Assembly (NCBI GenBank): GCA_023399375.1
Contig: JAEWPX010000139.1
Span: 1 to 64,000 of the forward strand
Origin: Pseudomonadota bacterium
GTDB lineage: Bacteria > Desulfobacterota > Desulfovibrionia > Desulfovibrionales > Desulfovibrionaceae
Length of the DNA stretch: 64,000 nucleotides
Direction of reading: 5' to 3'
The position numbers were made by a program, and so were the translations under genes. Shown here one piece after another: positions 34,281 to 43,799 of the stretch. The stretch's first letter is position 1, and each line of letters starts with the position of its first letter. Under the pieces are notes generated by a model that had not been told where the DNA came from, did not search any database, and saw nothing but the letters and a program-made list of their open reading frames with translations.

Positions 34281-37223
34281 ATGCGCGAGGTGTGCTTGGA
34301 AAGTTGGCTCCCAATCGGCCTTGTGGCCGTCATAGTCAATTCACTCATTCTGGCTCTGACGTTTATCTTTCTCTTCTCCAGTCACAAGCAACGGTATCTG
34401 TTGGCTTGGGGATGCGCATTCGCCGCATTCGCGGCCAGAAGTTTGTGCATTCTGGCCAATGTGTCGTTCGGAGGCCAAGTCAGTGTGTTGCGTATTGGAG
34501 AACAGTATTTCATTCTCACGGCAGTGTTCAGCCTGTATTATGGCGCATCAACATTTACGGGAAAGATGTTTCCGAAATGGATGCGCTGGTCCCTGGCGGC
34601 GGTGGCGATCTGGGTTCCCATCGCCGTCACGTTGCAGACAGGATGGGCCTTACTGTACATGCCGAGCTATGTCCTGCTCGGGTCCATGTTCATCACCTGC
34701 GGTCTCTTGATCAAGCGCCAGCCGGCCCGATTCGGCAACGCCGGACGCCGAATCGCAGGGGTCTCCCTGGTCATCTGGGGCCTGCACCAGTACGATTATT
34801 TCCTGTTGCGGCATGTTGGCTGGTTTGCGCCGTGGGGGTTTCTCTTTGGAGCGACGCTGGCCTTGACCACCGCCATAGGCATCATCATCATGTTCTTCGA
34901 GACGATCCAGGTGGAGCAACAGGAACAGGAGAATCGTTTCCATTCCGTGCTGCGCTCGGCCATGGACGGATTTTGGATTCTTGACGCCGAGGGGCGCGTC
35001 ATGGAGGTTAACAAGGCTTATTGCCGCATGAGCGGGTACACCCGGGAGGAACTGTTGAACATGCGGGTCGTCGACCTGGAGGCGACGATGACGCCTGAGG
35101 CCATCGAGGCCAGGATGCGGGCGATCACCGCGCTTGGCGAGGCGCGATTCGAAACGCGACATCGGCGCAGGGACGGCGGCGTCTTCGACGTGGAGGTCAG
35201 CGTCCAGTACCACCCCGGCGAGGACAGATTGTTCGTCAGTTTCCTGCGCGACATAAGCGAACGCAAAATGGCCGAAGAGGCGTTGCGCAAGTCGGAACTG
35301 CAGCTGCGCACTCTTAAAAACAGCATTCCCGACCCCATTTGGCTTAAGGATCAAAACGGTGGTTATCTGTATTGCAACAATGCGTTCGAGCGATTCATCG
35401 GGGTCAGCGAGGAACAATTGGTCGGCAAGACCGATTACGATTTTTTTGCCAAAGAGCTTGCGGATTTTTTTAGGGAAAACGACAAGATGGCCATCTTGGC
35501 CGATGGCCCCCGGGTTAACGAGGAGTGGCTGACCTTCGCGGCCGACGGCTACCGCGGCCTGTTCGAGACCATCAAAACCCCCATGCGAGATGCAAATGGG
35601 ACGCTCATCGGCGTACTCGGCATCACCCGCGACATCACCCAGCGCAAGCAGGACGAGGAGTCCCTGCGGGAGCGGGAGTTCTTCCTCCAGGAGATCCAGC
35701 GCATCGCTATGATCGGGGGCTGGAAGGCCAACATCGAGGACAATTCCCTCTATTGGAGCGACGAGGTCAACCGGATCCTCGACCTGCCCCTTGACTACAA
35801 GCCCTCCTTGTCCGAGGGGCTGCGGTTCTACTCCCCCGAAGACCTGCCCCGGATACGCGAGATGCTGGTCACGGCCCTGCATGACGGGGTCACCAGCGAC
35901 ATCGAATGCGAAATCGTCACCGGTTCCGGTGCCCGGAAGTGGGCCTCCCTGCGCGCGGCGGGAAAGGTTCAGGCCGCCGGTCACGCCTTTGTCATGGGTA
36001 CCATCCAGGACATCGACGCCCAGAAAAAGGCCGCCCTGGAACTCGAGCATGCCATGGCCAGAGCCGAATCCGCCAACAAGGCCAAGTCGGAGTTTCTGGC
36101 GAACATGAGCCACGAGATCCGTACTCCGTTAAACGGCGTCATGGGCATGCTGCAGCTTATGGCGACCACTGGCCTCGACGCCGAGCAGGGGGAGTATCTC
36201 CAGGCCGCCATGAAGTCCTCCCGGAGGCTGACCAGGCTCTTGGCGGACATCCTGGACCTGTCGCGCATCGAAGCAGGGAAAATGCCGATCATAGAGACCA
36301 CCTTCGTCGTCCGGGAACTGGTGGATTCGGTGGTGGACGCTTTCGCCCAAGAGGATAGCCGCAAGGGGCTCGGGCTCACGGCCTGGGTGGACTCGTCCCT
36401 GCCACCCCAGATCGTCGGGGACGATACGCGGCTGCGCCAGATCCTGTTCAATCTGGTGGGCAACGCCCTTAAATTCACCGAAAAGGGCGGGGTGCGGGTG
36501 GACGCCACGCTCGTGGACCGTCCGGAACCCGGGCGCTGCCGCGTGCTTTTCACCGTGAGCGACACCGGCATCGGCATCCCGCAGAAACGCCTGCGCGACA
36601 TCTTCGAGCCTTTCACCCAGGTGGAGGGAGACTACACCAGGCGGTTCCAGGGGGCGGGCCTGGGGCTGTCCATCGTGCGCAGGCTGGTGCGGCTCATGGA
36701 CGGAACCCTGGATACCGACAGCGCCGAAGGCCAGGGCTCCGCCTTCTATCTCTTGCTGCCCTTTCGTCTCCCCGCACCCCGCGCCATCGAGCTGGCCCAT
36801 ACCAGGGGGGCCGATGGAGGGGGGCGCGCTGGTCTGTGCGTGCTGGTGGTCGAGGACGACGAGATCAGCCTCATGGCCGCCGTGCGCACCGTGGAGAAGA
36901 TGGGCCATACGGCGCTGACTGCCGTCAATGGACGGGAGGCTCTGGAGAAGTTGGCCGGCAAAGGCGTAGACGTGGTGCTCATGGACGTGCAGATGCCGGT
37001 CATGGATGGCGTGGAGGCTACGCGGCGTATCCGGGACGGAGAAGCCGGGGAGGACAACAGGGCTGTGCCCATCTTGGCCATGACAGCCTACGCCATGACC
37101 GGAGACCGGGAAGAATTCTTGGCCGCAGGCATGGACGGCTACCTGTCGAAACCCCTGGACAGGGAGGAACTGGCGGCGGCCTTCGGCCGGATGCAGCGGG
37201 AACACGGGCAGGCCGCGCGTTGA
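34281..37223 (+). CDS. hybrid sensor histidine kinase, membrane sensor plus three PAS and a receiver
   Basis: A 980-aa protein. The first about 215 residues hold seven likely transmembrane helices (7TM-type or MASE-like sensor region), ending at IGIIIMFFETIQ. Three PAS domains follow: SAMDGFWILDAEGRVMEVN, NSIPDPIWLKDQNGG, and a PAS_3-type GGWKANIEDNSLYWSDEV. HisKA has the phospho-accepting His in NMSHEIRTPLNG; the ATPase has N (LFNLVGNALKF), DTGIGIP and GAGLGLS boxes. The C-terminal receiver domain keeps VEDDE and the Asp in MDVQMPVMDG. No output domain or regulator is adjacent, so its target is unknown. Confidence 0.88.
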   Translation: MREVCLESWLPIGLVAVIVNSLILALTFIFLFSSHKQRYLLAWGCAFAAFAARSLCILANVSFGGQVSVLRIGEQYFILTAVFSLYYGASTFTGKMFPKWMRWSLAAVAIWVPIAVTLQTGWALLYMPSYVLLGSMFITCGLLIKRQPARFGNAGRRIAGVSLVIWGLHQYDYFLLRHVGWFAPWGFLFGATLALTTAIGIIIMFFETIQVEQQEQENRFHSVLRSAMDGFWILDAEGRVMEVNKAYCRMSGYTREELLNMRVVDLEATMTPEAIEARMRAITALGEARFETRHRRRDGGVFDVEVSVQYHPGEDRLFVSFLRDISERKMAEEALRKSELQLRTLKNSIPDPIWLKDQNGGYLYCNNAFERFIGVSEEQLVGKTDYDFFAKELADFFRENDKMAILADGPRVNEEWLTFAADGYRGLFETIKTPMRDANGTLIGVLGITRDITQRKQDEESLREREFFLQEIQRIAMIGGWKANIEDNSLYWSDEVNRILDLPLDYKPSLSEGLRFYSPEDLPRIREMLVTALHDGVTSDIECEIVTGSGARKWASLRAAGKVQAAGHAFVMGTIQDIDAQKKAALELEHAMARAESANKAKSEFLANMSHEIRTPLNGVMGMLQLMATTGLDAEQGEYLQAAMKSSRRLTRLLADILDLSRIEAGKMPIIETTFVVRELVDSVVDAFAQEDSRKGLGLTAWVDSSLPPQIVGDDTRLRQILFNLVGNALKFTEKGGVRVDATLVDRPEPGRCRVLFTVSDTGIGIPQKRLRDIFEPFTQVEGDYTRRFQGAGLGLSIVRRLVRLMDGTLDTDSAEGQGSAFYLLLPFRLPAPRAIELAHTRGADGGGRAGLCVLVVEDDEISLMAAVRTVEKMGHTALTAVNGREALEKLAGKGVDVVLMDVQMPVMDGVEATRRIRDGEAGEDNRAVPILAMTAYAMTGDREEFLAAGMDGYLSKPLDREELAAAFGRMQREHGQAAR

Positions 37224-37329
37224 GGCAACCGCTCACCGTGTTTGCTCTGGGGACTAGACGTTTGGCCAGCCTCTAATGCCTTGTGTGCCCTGGATGCGGC
37301 CCTGGTAGTCAGATGTGACGAAAGCACGA

Positions 37330-37620
37330 GATGATCTCATAGTCGTTCGATTTTATAGGATATCCCTTATGAATGTTCTCGGCAAGACAAACGATAGACA
37401 AAGTTTGTTGCAGAAGTGTTGTCATCTGCTCAAGGAAGATGGTCAGCTTTGTGTGACAGGGCCACCGCAGATTCTGATTTCACGTGCTGCGAGACGGTTC
37501 GAGATCTCTGCGTTGCGGCCGGCTTCTCTGTGAAAGCGTCACGGCGGGATACTCACGTATGCCGCCGTGTTTGGTGGATCATGAGCAGAGGGGGCTCCGT
37601 GCTTTTTTCCTCGTGCAAGA
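37330..37620 (+). pseudogene. possible frameshifted methyltransferase remnant
   Basis: One frame reads SLMNVLGKTNDRQSLLQKCC then HLLKEDGQLCVTG, which resembles the middle of class-I SAM methyltransferases (the usual pattern has the next strand after LKPGG). The likely continuation is in the next frame (ETVRDLCVAAGFSVKASRRD, then WWIMSRGGSVLFSS). No SAM-binding start is left. This is a weak call. Confidence 0.3.
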
Positions 37621-38025
37621 ATGCTGATGTGGGATTCGACGCCGGTGCGGTTGGGGTTAAACGACAGCGTCGGGTTTTTTCTATTTCCTTTGGTCCCGCT
37701 TGCCCTTCCCCGCCTCTTGGCCCAAACCACCACTCCGGACACCCCCGGGGTCGCGCGATAAAGGTCTTTTCTAGGGCTCTTGGGTCCCCGGTCCGCCCCT
37801 CGCTCAAGGGTGGGAAGCTCTGGCGGGATAGACGATTTGCCTGGCGGCAGGTTCTTTCTGACGCCGGGCAGCTTTCTGGTCTAGAGCGCAGTTTAGGCGC
37901 TGGGACATTTCAGGTGCATTCGCTGTGAAAACTGGAGTACAAGGGTGGTGCCTGATGGCCCATTCCCTGGCTACGGTATCCTGACAGATTGCACCACCGT
38001 TTATTTATCGAAGAGAATAAGCGAA
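37621..38025. other. intergenic debris before the AT-rich kinase
   Basis: No gene I can support. It holds C-rich low-information frames and, at the right end, the leader of the next kinase gene. Confidence 0.4.
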
Positions 38026-39477
38026 ATGAGGCAAGACATGGTCGAAGCGAAATTGGATGTCAACATTGCGCTTGGAGAAGATATTTTTAGGATTGCCGTT
38101 GAGAACACACCGACAGGAGTTTGTATTACTAACGAGTATGGGATTTTTGAATATGTAAACAAGGCTTACTGTAATTTGTACGAGTATAGCCAGGAAGAAC
38201 TTCTTGGGAACAATTTTACGATGGTTGTTCCTGACGAACATAAGATGGCTTTGCAAGCACTTCATGATAAATATATCAACGGAACAGATGAGGTGCGTGG
38301 AGAATGGGAGGTTGTTACGAGGAGTGGGAATAATCTCACAATTTTAGCTGATGCAGTTCGGGTTAAAGGTGTCGACGGCCGATTCAAAAAGGTTACCTTT
38401 GTTACGGACATAACAGAACGAAGAAGGTATGAGCAAGAGCTTCAGAAATTATATTTATCCATCGAAACATCGTCGGCTTCCATTGTGATAACGGACTCAA
38501 TGGGAAATATCTGCTATGCGAATCCTTCGGTTTGCACTACTACCGGATACTTGCAAGAGGAAGTACTTGGTCAAAATATGAGGATGTTCAAGTCCGGGGT
38601 TCATGATCAGGACTTCTATAGGAGTATGTGGGCTGCAATTTGTACTGGGAAGACTTGGCGGGGAGAGGTTTGTAATAAAAACAAAAGGGGAGAGCTCTTT
38701 TGGGAGTCAACAATCATCACTCCGATTCCTGACAAGTTCGGGAAGATAGTGAATTATGTTGCTGTCAAGAATGATATTTCTGAAAAAATTGACCTTGAGA
38801 GACTTAAAGAGGATGTGGATCGCATTTTGCGTCACGATCTCATAACGCCGCTTAATGCCATTGTGGCATTGCCTCAACTATTAAAAGAATATGAAAATTT
38901 GACTTTAGAGCAATATGATTACTTGGATCATATAGAAAGGTCCGGTTTGCGAATGCTAAGGATGATTAACAACTCTTTGGATATATTCAAAATGGAAGAA
39001 GGGAGTTATCGCTGTAATCTGAGCCCGAATAATTTGATTGGCATATCAAAAGAAATTGTCGATAGTCTGCAAAATTCTTTGAAAATGTCAGGTTGTAAAG
39101 TTGTACTTTATTCTGACGACAGAATAGTGACAGATTGTGACAAGTTTATAGTCCTAACAGAAGAGACTAATTTTTACAATATAATGTCAAATTTGATAGC
39201 TAACGCCATTGAGGCATCGCCTGCCGGTAGCGATATAGTTATTCGCTTTCAAAGAAGCATACCGAAAACCCTTTCGATTATAAATAAAGGCGTTGTTCCG
39301 AAAGCGATAAGAGCGCACTTCTTCGAGAAATATAAAACTTACGGGAAGCGGCATGGAACAGGACTGGGAACGTATTCGGCAAAGTTGATCGCTGAAGCGC
39401 TAGGTTATGAAATAGAAATGCAAACTTCTGACGAAATGAATGAAACGACTATTAAAATCACATTCGGCGGAAGATAA
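38026..39477 (+). CDS. orphan PAS-PAS sensor histidine kinase, soluble, AT-rich
   Basis: A 483-aa protein with no transmembrane helix. Two PAS domains: VENTPTGVCITNEYGIFEYV (about 25-140) and IETSSASIVITDSMGNICYA (about 150-260). The His in ILRHDLITPLNAIVAL is the likely phospho-acceptor; the ATPase part has NLIANAIEASP and HGTGLGTYSAK. The DNA is clearly AT-richer than both neighbours, so it was probably acquired separately. Start uncertain: ATG 38026, ATG 38038 (GAGG seven bases before it) and an upstream GTG at 37945 are all in frame. Confidence 0.82.
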   Translation: MRQDMVEAKLDVNIALGEDIFRIAVENTPTGVCITNEYGIFEYVNKAYCNLYEYSQEELLGNNFTMVVPDEHKMALQALHDKYINGTDEVRGEWEVVTRSGNNLTILADAVRVKGVDGRFKKVTFVTDITERRRYEQELQKLYLSIETSSASIVITDSMGNICYANPSVCTTTGYLQEEVLGQNMRMFKSGVHDQDFYRSMWAAICTGKTWRGEVCNKNKRGELFWESTIITPIPDKFGKIVNYVAVKNDISEKIDLERLKEDVDRILRHDLITPLNAIVALPQLLKEYENLTLEQYDYLDHIERSGLRMLRMINNSLDIFKMEEGSYRCNLSPNNLIGISKEIVDSLQNSLKMSGCKVVLYSDDRIVTDCDKFIVLTEETNFYNIMSNLIANAIEASPAGSDIVIRFQRSIPKTLSIINKGVVPKAIRAHFFEKYKTYGKRHGTGLGTYSAKLIAEALGYEIEMQTSDEMNETTIKITFGGR

Positions 39478-39560
39478 GTTCGTTTGGCTTCATGTGAACT
39501 GTGTCTTCCCCGATCCGGTGCCCGGCCGGCGCATCCTCCACCACCGCGTCGGACCGGCTG

Positions 39561-40793
39561 TTAGTCGGCGTCTTCTCCCGCTCCTTCCTCTCGGGCTGTT
39601 GCCTCTTCGTCGAGTTTGCGCCGGCAGATTTCGCGCCATGCATCCAGGCGTGCCACTGCAACAGGCGGAGCCTCAAGAGCGTGCACGGCGTAGTCCGGGT
39701 GCAGCCGCACGAGTTCATGTTCGAGAACGTTGGCGGCGGCCACGGCGGTTTGCGGCGAAAACACGGTCCAGTCGAGGTGCGCCGGAGCATGGTGCTGCGA
39801 GACGGCCGTAAGTACCGTCCTGGGAAAGCCCCAGAGATTGAGAAGATAGCCCCCGATGGCGGCATGGTCCGCAGCCAAAGCGGCCTGTTCGGCCGCGTAA
39901 AGCGGCAACGCTTCGCTCCGCACCCGGGCCAGGATGGCCTCGTACTCTGCCGCGAGCCCCATCAGCAGGACGAGTTTGCCCACATCGTGGAGCATCCCCG
40001 CGATGAAGCAGTCTTCGCGATCCTGCGGATCAGCCCCTTCGGCCAGGGCAATGGCCTTGGCGAAGCTGCCCGTGCGGAAGCTGTGCTCCCAAAGGAGGCG
40101 GACCGAAAAATCCGGGGTGCGGGCGTTGTCGAGGACCGTGAACAGATGCACGGTGAGCACCAGGGTGCGCAGGATGTTTTCCCCGAGCAGGTTCACGGCG
40201 TGCTGGATGCTCGTGACCCGGCGCGGCAGCCCGAAAAAGGCCGAATTGACCAGGCGCAGGATGGTGGCGGCCATGCCGGCGTCCCGGCCGATGATTTCGC
40301 CCAGCCGGGCCAGGGGGACGTTTCCCCGGTACAGGGCCTGTTCGAGTTCGGTGTAGAGGTGGGGCAGGGCGGGCAGGGATTCCAGGCGGGCGGCCAGGGC
40401 GCGCAGGCCTTCGCTGGCGAGCAGCCCGTCGAGATCCAGGGCCTTTTCAATGGCCTTGATCAGCACCTCGGAGCGACAGGGTTTGCTCAAGTAAAGGTGA
40501 GCCGGCTTGACTGCCTTGAGCACGTTTTCGTTGTCGGCAAAGCCCGAGAGGATGATGCGGACGCAGTGGGGCTGCAGCCGCCGGGCCTCGGCGAGGACCT
40601 GCGCCCCGTCCATGCCGGGCATGCGCATGTCCGTGACAATGACGTTGTAGGGCGTTTTTGACAGCGCTTCCAAAGCGTTGGGACCACCCAGGGCGAAATC
40701 CATATCCCACTTGGCCCGCTGGAGGCGCAGCGATAGGCGTAGGCCATTTAAAATGCCCGCCTCGTCATCGACGAAAAGGATTCTCGGCTTCAT
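39561..40793 (-). CDS. response regulator with HDOD domain
   Basis: A 410-aa regulator. The N-terminal receiver has LFVDDE and phospho-acceptor Asp in VTDMRMPGMDG. The C-terminal HDOD domain spans about 150-350 (RDAGMAATILRLVNSAFFGL, then SIQHAVNLLGE, then AGMLHDVGKLVLL). HDOD proteins are non-catalytic relatives of HD phosphohydrolases used in signalling. ATG at 40793 overlaps the stop of the upstream kinase gene (ATGA), so the two are a coupled pair. The longer frame upstream of this start is a shadow of the kinase gene. Confidence 0.9.
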   Translation of the reverse strand: MKPRILFVDDEAGILNGLRLSLRLQRAKWDMDFALGGPNALEALSKTPYNVIVTDMRMPGMDGAQVLAEARRLQPHCVRIILSGFADNENVLKAVKPAHLYLSKPCRSEVLIKAIEKALDLDGLLASEGLRALAARLESLPALPHLYTELEQALYRGNVPLARLGEIIGRDAGMAATILRLVNSAFFGLPRRVTSIQHAVNLLGENILRTLVLTVHLFTVLDNARTPDFSVRLLWEHSFRTGSFAKAIALAEGADPQDREDCFIAGMLHDVGKLVLLMGLAAEYEAILARVRSEALPLYAAEQAALAADHAAIGGYLLNLWGFPRTVLTAVSQHHAPAHLDWTVFSPQTAVAAANVLEHELVRLHPDYAVHALEAPPVAVARLDAWREICRRKLDEEATAREEGAGEDAD

Positions 40794-43105
40794 GGGGTCG
40801 CGTCCTCGGAGCTGCGGGAAGGGGAGCCGTCGATGGGGATGCGCACGAAAAACGTCGTGCCGCGTCCCGGCTCGGAAACGAAGGTCAGGGAACCGCCGTG
40901 CTTGGCCGCCACGATGTCGTAGGCGATGGCCAGCCCCTGGCCGGTGCCCTTGCCGACGTCCTTGGTGGTGAAAAAAATATTGAAGACCTTGTCGCGGATG
41001 TCTTCGGGAATGCCCGGGCCGGTGTCGCTGACGGCGATTTCCGCCATGTCGCCGTCCTTGCGGATGCGGATGGCGATGCGCCCGGCGGGCGCGCCGTCCT
41101 TGACCACGTCGGAAACGGCGTGGGCGGCGTTGATGACGATGTTGAGCAACACCTGGCTGATTTCGTCGGGCTGGCAGCGTACCTCGGGCATGTCCGGCTC
41201 GCATTCGAGGTCCACGGTGGCCACGTATTTCCATTCGTTGCGGGAGATTTCCAGGGTGGCGCGAGCCATGTCGGCCAGATTGACGGCCTGACTCCTGTCG
41301 CCGGAGGAATGGGAGAAGCGGCGCATGGCCGCGACAATGGAGCTGATGCGGCCAATGCCGTCAAAGATGCTGGCGATGGCGGCCGGCATCTCGTCGCGCA
41401 AAAATGGGGCATCGATCTCTTCCAACAGCATCCGCAACGTCCGCGCGGCCTCCTCGCCCACGACCTCGGGCTGGGCGGCGTAGCCCTCGGCCAGGGCCAG
41501 CAGGCGGGATAAGCCAGCGAAGGCGTCGCGCAAGAAGGTCACGCCGTCGCCGACGTACTGGGTGGGCGTGTTGATCTCGTGGGCGATGCCGGCGGCGAGT
41601 TGGCCGATGGCTTCGAGTTTCCCCACCCGGGCGAGCTTTATCTCCATCTGCCGTCGCTCGGTGAGGTCAACATAGATGCAAAGCCCGCCGATGCACAGGT
41701 TGTCGATGTCGTAAAGCGGCGAGATGTTGGCCAGGATGATCTTGTCGCGGCCCTTGTGGCTTTTGGTGTTGACCTCCACACTCTGGTAGATGACCCCTTC
41801 GGCGATGCTTTTCCCGGCCATGGTTTCGTGAGCTGGGTCGCGGTAGTAGACTTCGGCCACGGTCTTGCCGTCCAGGCTTTCGGGCGGACCGTCGATGTCG
41901 AGCATTTCCATGAAGCGCTGATTGGTTTGCAGCACGCGCTGCCCGGCGTCGACCAGCAGATAGGGGGCCGGGAAATTGCCGAGGATGCCTTGCAGCAGTT
42001 CGGATTCGTGGCGGCGTGTGCGGGCGAGGAGTGCGAAGCCGGCCCGGGCCGTGAGCAGGGCCCGGATGATGGCGAACAGGAGCAGGGTGATGGCCACGCC
42101 CGAGGCGCCGATGAAATAGGGGAGCCGGCGGTCCACGGTGGATTCAAAGGAGGGCAGGGCGGCGAAGCGGATGGTCCAGACGCGACCGAAGAGGTCCAGG
42201 TGCTGCTCGGCGGTGAAAAGGGGCTTGCCTTGCCGGTCGGCCTTGGCGGCCAACCCTGCACTGCGGTATAGGAGCGCGTCCTCGGACGCGGTGTCTCCGT
42301 CGAAGATTTCGTAGCCCACGTCCTGGTGGCCGCGTGGCAGCACACCGCGCATGAGATCGTGCATACGGAAGGGGGCGTTGACGTAGCCCTTGATGCGGCG
42401 TCGGCGCAGTTCGACGGTGGGTGGCGGCGCCGGGGTGTCGTAGACCGGCATGAACATGATGAATCCGGGCTGGACGTTGGTCGTGCCTTCCTGGACCAGG
42501 GTGATCTTGCCGGTGATGGAAGGCCTGGCCGAGTCGCGGGCGCGCATGATGGCGGCGCGACGCACGGCCTCGCTGAAAGTATCGAAACCGAAGGCCTTTT
42601 TGTTGAGAGCGTTGTCCGGCTCGAGATAGATGACCGGGGTGTAGGCTTCACGGTCGCCGGGGGGGCGGATGACGTAGTCGGGGAAGCCCTGGGCGCGCAT
42701 GGCCGCGACGTGGCGTTCGCGGGTTTCCGGGAAGACGGCCGGGGAATAGCCCAGGCCCTGGATGCCGGGGTAGTTGGCGTTGAGGTCCATGGTGTCGGCG
42801 AAGGCCTTCCACTGCTCCCTGCTGACGTCGCCCACGGCGTCGAACAGGGCCAGCCCGCCGCGAAGGGCCAGTTCGTAGGCCATGACCCGGTCGCGAAGGG
42901 CCGTGAGGATCTCCGAGACGCGGAAATCGAAGCGCGCCTGGGCATAGCGCGTGACGTCGCCCTGGACCAGGTTCCAGGCGTACGCGGTAAGCGCCAGTCC
43001 AAACGCCAACTGGAGCCAGGCCAGGACCTTCCACAATGCCGAACGCCGGTCCGGGGACCACGGTCGGTGCAACGGGGAAGCGGGCGGGGCGGGATCTTCC
43101 GGCAT
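40790..43105 (-). CDS. CHASE-PAS sensor histidine kinase
   Basis: A 771-aa membrane sensor. First helix near residue 30 (VLAWLQLAFGLALTAYAW), then a periplasmic CHASE domain of about 250 residues with the hallmark YPGIQGLGYSPAV and FGFDTFSEAVRRAAI, then a second helix (YFIGASGVAITLLLFAIIRAL). A PAS domain follows (GNFPAPYLLVDAGQRVLQTN). The kinase core is the HisKA-like AAGIAHEINTPTQYVGD, with ILLNIV-type N box, SDTGPGIP and GTGQGLAI. CHASE domains bind small extracellular molecules such as cytokinin-like compounds or peptides. I place the start at 43105 because AAGGAG stands nine bases upstream. Cognate of the HDOD regulator. Confidence 0.9.
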   Translation of the reverse strand: MPEDPAPPASPLHRPWSPDRRSALWKVLAWLQLAFGLALTAYAWNLVQGDVTRYAQARFDFRVSEILTALRDRVMAYELALRGGLALFDAVGDVSREQWKAFADTMDLNANYPGIQGLGYSPAVFPETRERHVAAMRAQGFPDYVIRPPGDREAYTPVIYLEPDNALNKKAFGFDTFSEAVRRAAIMRARDSARPSITGKITLVQEGTTNVQPGFIMFMPVYDTPAPPPTVELRRRRIKGYVNAPFRMHDLMRGVLPRGHQDVGYEIFDGDTASEDALLYRSAGLAAKADRQGKPLFTAEQHLDLFGRVWTIRFAALPSFESTVDRRLPYFIGASGVAITLLLFAIIRALLTARAGFALLARTRRHESELLQGILGNFPAPYLLVDAGQRVLQTNQRFMEMLDIDGPPESLDGKTVAEVYYRDPAHETMAGKSIAEGVIYQSVEVNTKSHKGRDKIILANISPLYDIDNLCIGGLCIYVDLTERRQMEIKLARVGKLEAIGQLAAGIAHEINTPTQYVGDGVTFLRDAFAGLSRLLALAEGYAAQPEVVGEEAARTLRMLLEEIDAPFLRDEMPAAIASIFDGIGRISSIVAAMRRFSHSSGDRSQAVNLADMARATLEISRNEWKYVATVDLECEPDMPEVRCQPDEISQVLLNIVINAAHAVSDVVKDGAPAGRIAIRIRKDGDMAEIAVSDTGPGIPEDIRDKVFNIFFTTKDVGKGTGQGLAIAYDIVAAKHGGSLTFVSEPGRGTTFFVRIPIDGSPSRSSEDATP

Positions 43106-43347
43106 CGGGCGCTCCTTGCGACTCTGCCTCCCGTATAGGCGAAATGGGCGGAACATGGCAACGCGATAAAACATTCTTGCTAAGCCCTCTGAGGCAGATA
43201 TTACGAGGAGCAGAGAATGATGTAATGTTGTGAGGACGGTTTCCTACTTGACATCCACAGATGCCGGTGACGAGTGGGGCTCAAGCCAGTTATTACTCAG
43301 AGCATAGAACATTTAAAATTTTGGGAGACATTTGATAGATTTCTTGC

Positions 43348-43470
43348 ATGGATTCCGGTGACGCAAGAAAACTGCCCCCTTCGGCCCAGGACGCCATTCG
43401 GCGCAAAGCCGTGAAGGATGTCGTCGAGGGCGGGATGAGCCAGACCATGGCCGCAGAGGTATTTGGAGCA
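43348..43470 (+). pseudogene. IS630-type transposase, N-terminal fragment
   Basis: Reads MDSGDARKLPPSAQDAIRRK then AVKDVVEGGMSQTMAAEVFG, the helix-turn-helix start of IS630-like transposases. It is cut at about 43470 and joined to an integrase fragment. Confidence 0.6.
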
Positions 43471-43545
43471 GGAAGCACTCTCGTCCCCACAGGCATCGAA
43501 AGACGTCTTTGCCGAATCGTCACGCCAGGAAGCGCTATCCCTATC
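43471..43545 (+). pseudogene. fourth fragment of the island integrase gene
   Basis: About 75 bases matching the integrase 5' region near 4848-4925 (shared CCCACAGGCATC, AAAGACG and TCGTCACGCCAGGAAGCGCT blocks). Both edges are abrupt. There is no tRNA end here, so it is a scar and not an island edge. Confidence 0.7.
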
Positions 43546-43554
43546 CCGGCGGAG

Positions 43555-43690
43555 TGTACTCGCCCGGGACTCCGTTCGTAGCGGCCGGCTCCGATCAAGC
43601 CGTCCACCTCGGCCTTCATGAGAAGCCGCAAGACTGCTTCCGTCAGGGAGGGGGTAGTTTTTGACCTCTGGGATACATGTGGTGCCGCGA
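43555..43690 (-). pseudogene. IS256-type transposase, N-terminal fragment
   Basis: The minus strand reads SLTEAVLRLLMKAEVDGLIG then AGRYERSPGR, the start of mutator-type transposases of the same kind as the pseudogene at 27030-28092, which lacks exactly this part. It is cut next to the integrase fragment. Confidence 0.6.
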
Positions 43691-43799
43691 CTGTTCCCCG
43701 CGAAGTTCCTGCCCCTGTCGGGCGGGTCACGCCTTGACGTATGAAGGTAATAGAAATACCTGGAATTATCGTTTACTATCCGGCCGCAAGGAGTGTCAC

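Noticed and set aside
37416..37928. A 170-aa gene
   Set aside because: Low-complexity, Pro/Arg/Ser-rich, no RBS; only its first third resembles anything (methyltransferase relic).
39561..41234. A 557-aa start for the HDOD regulator
   Set aside because: The upstream 147 codons are a low-complexity shadow of the CHASE kinase; the receiver begins at MKPRILFVDDE.
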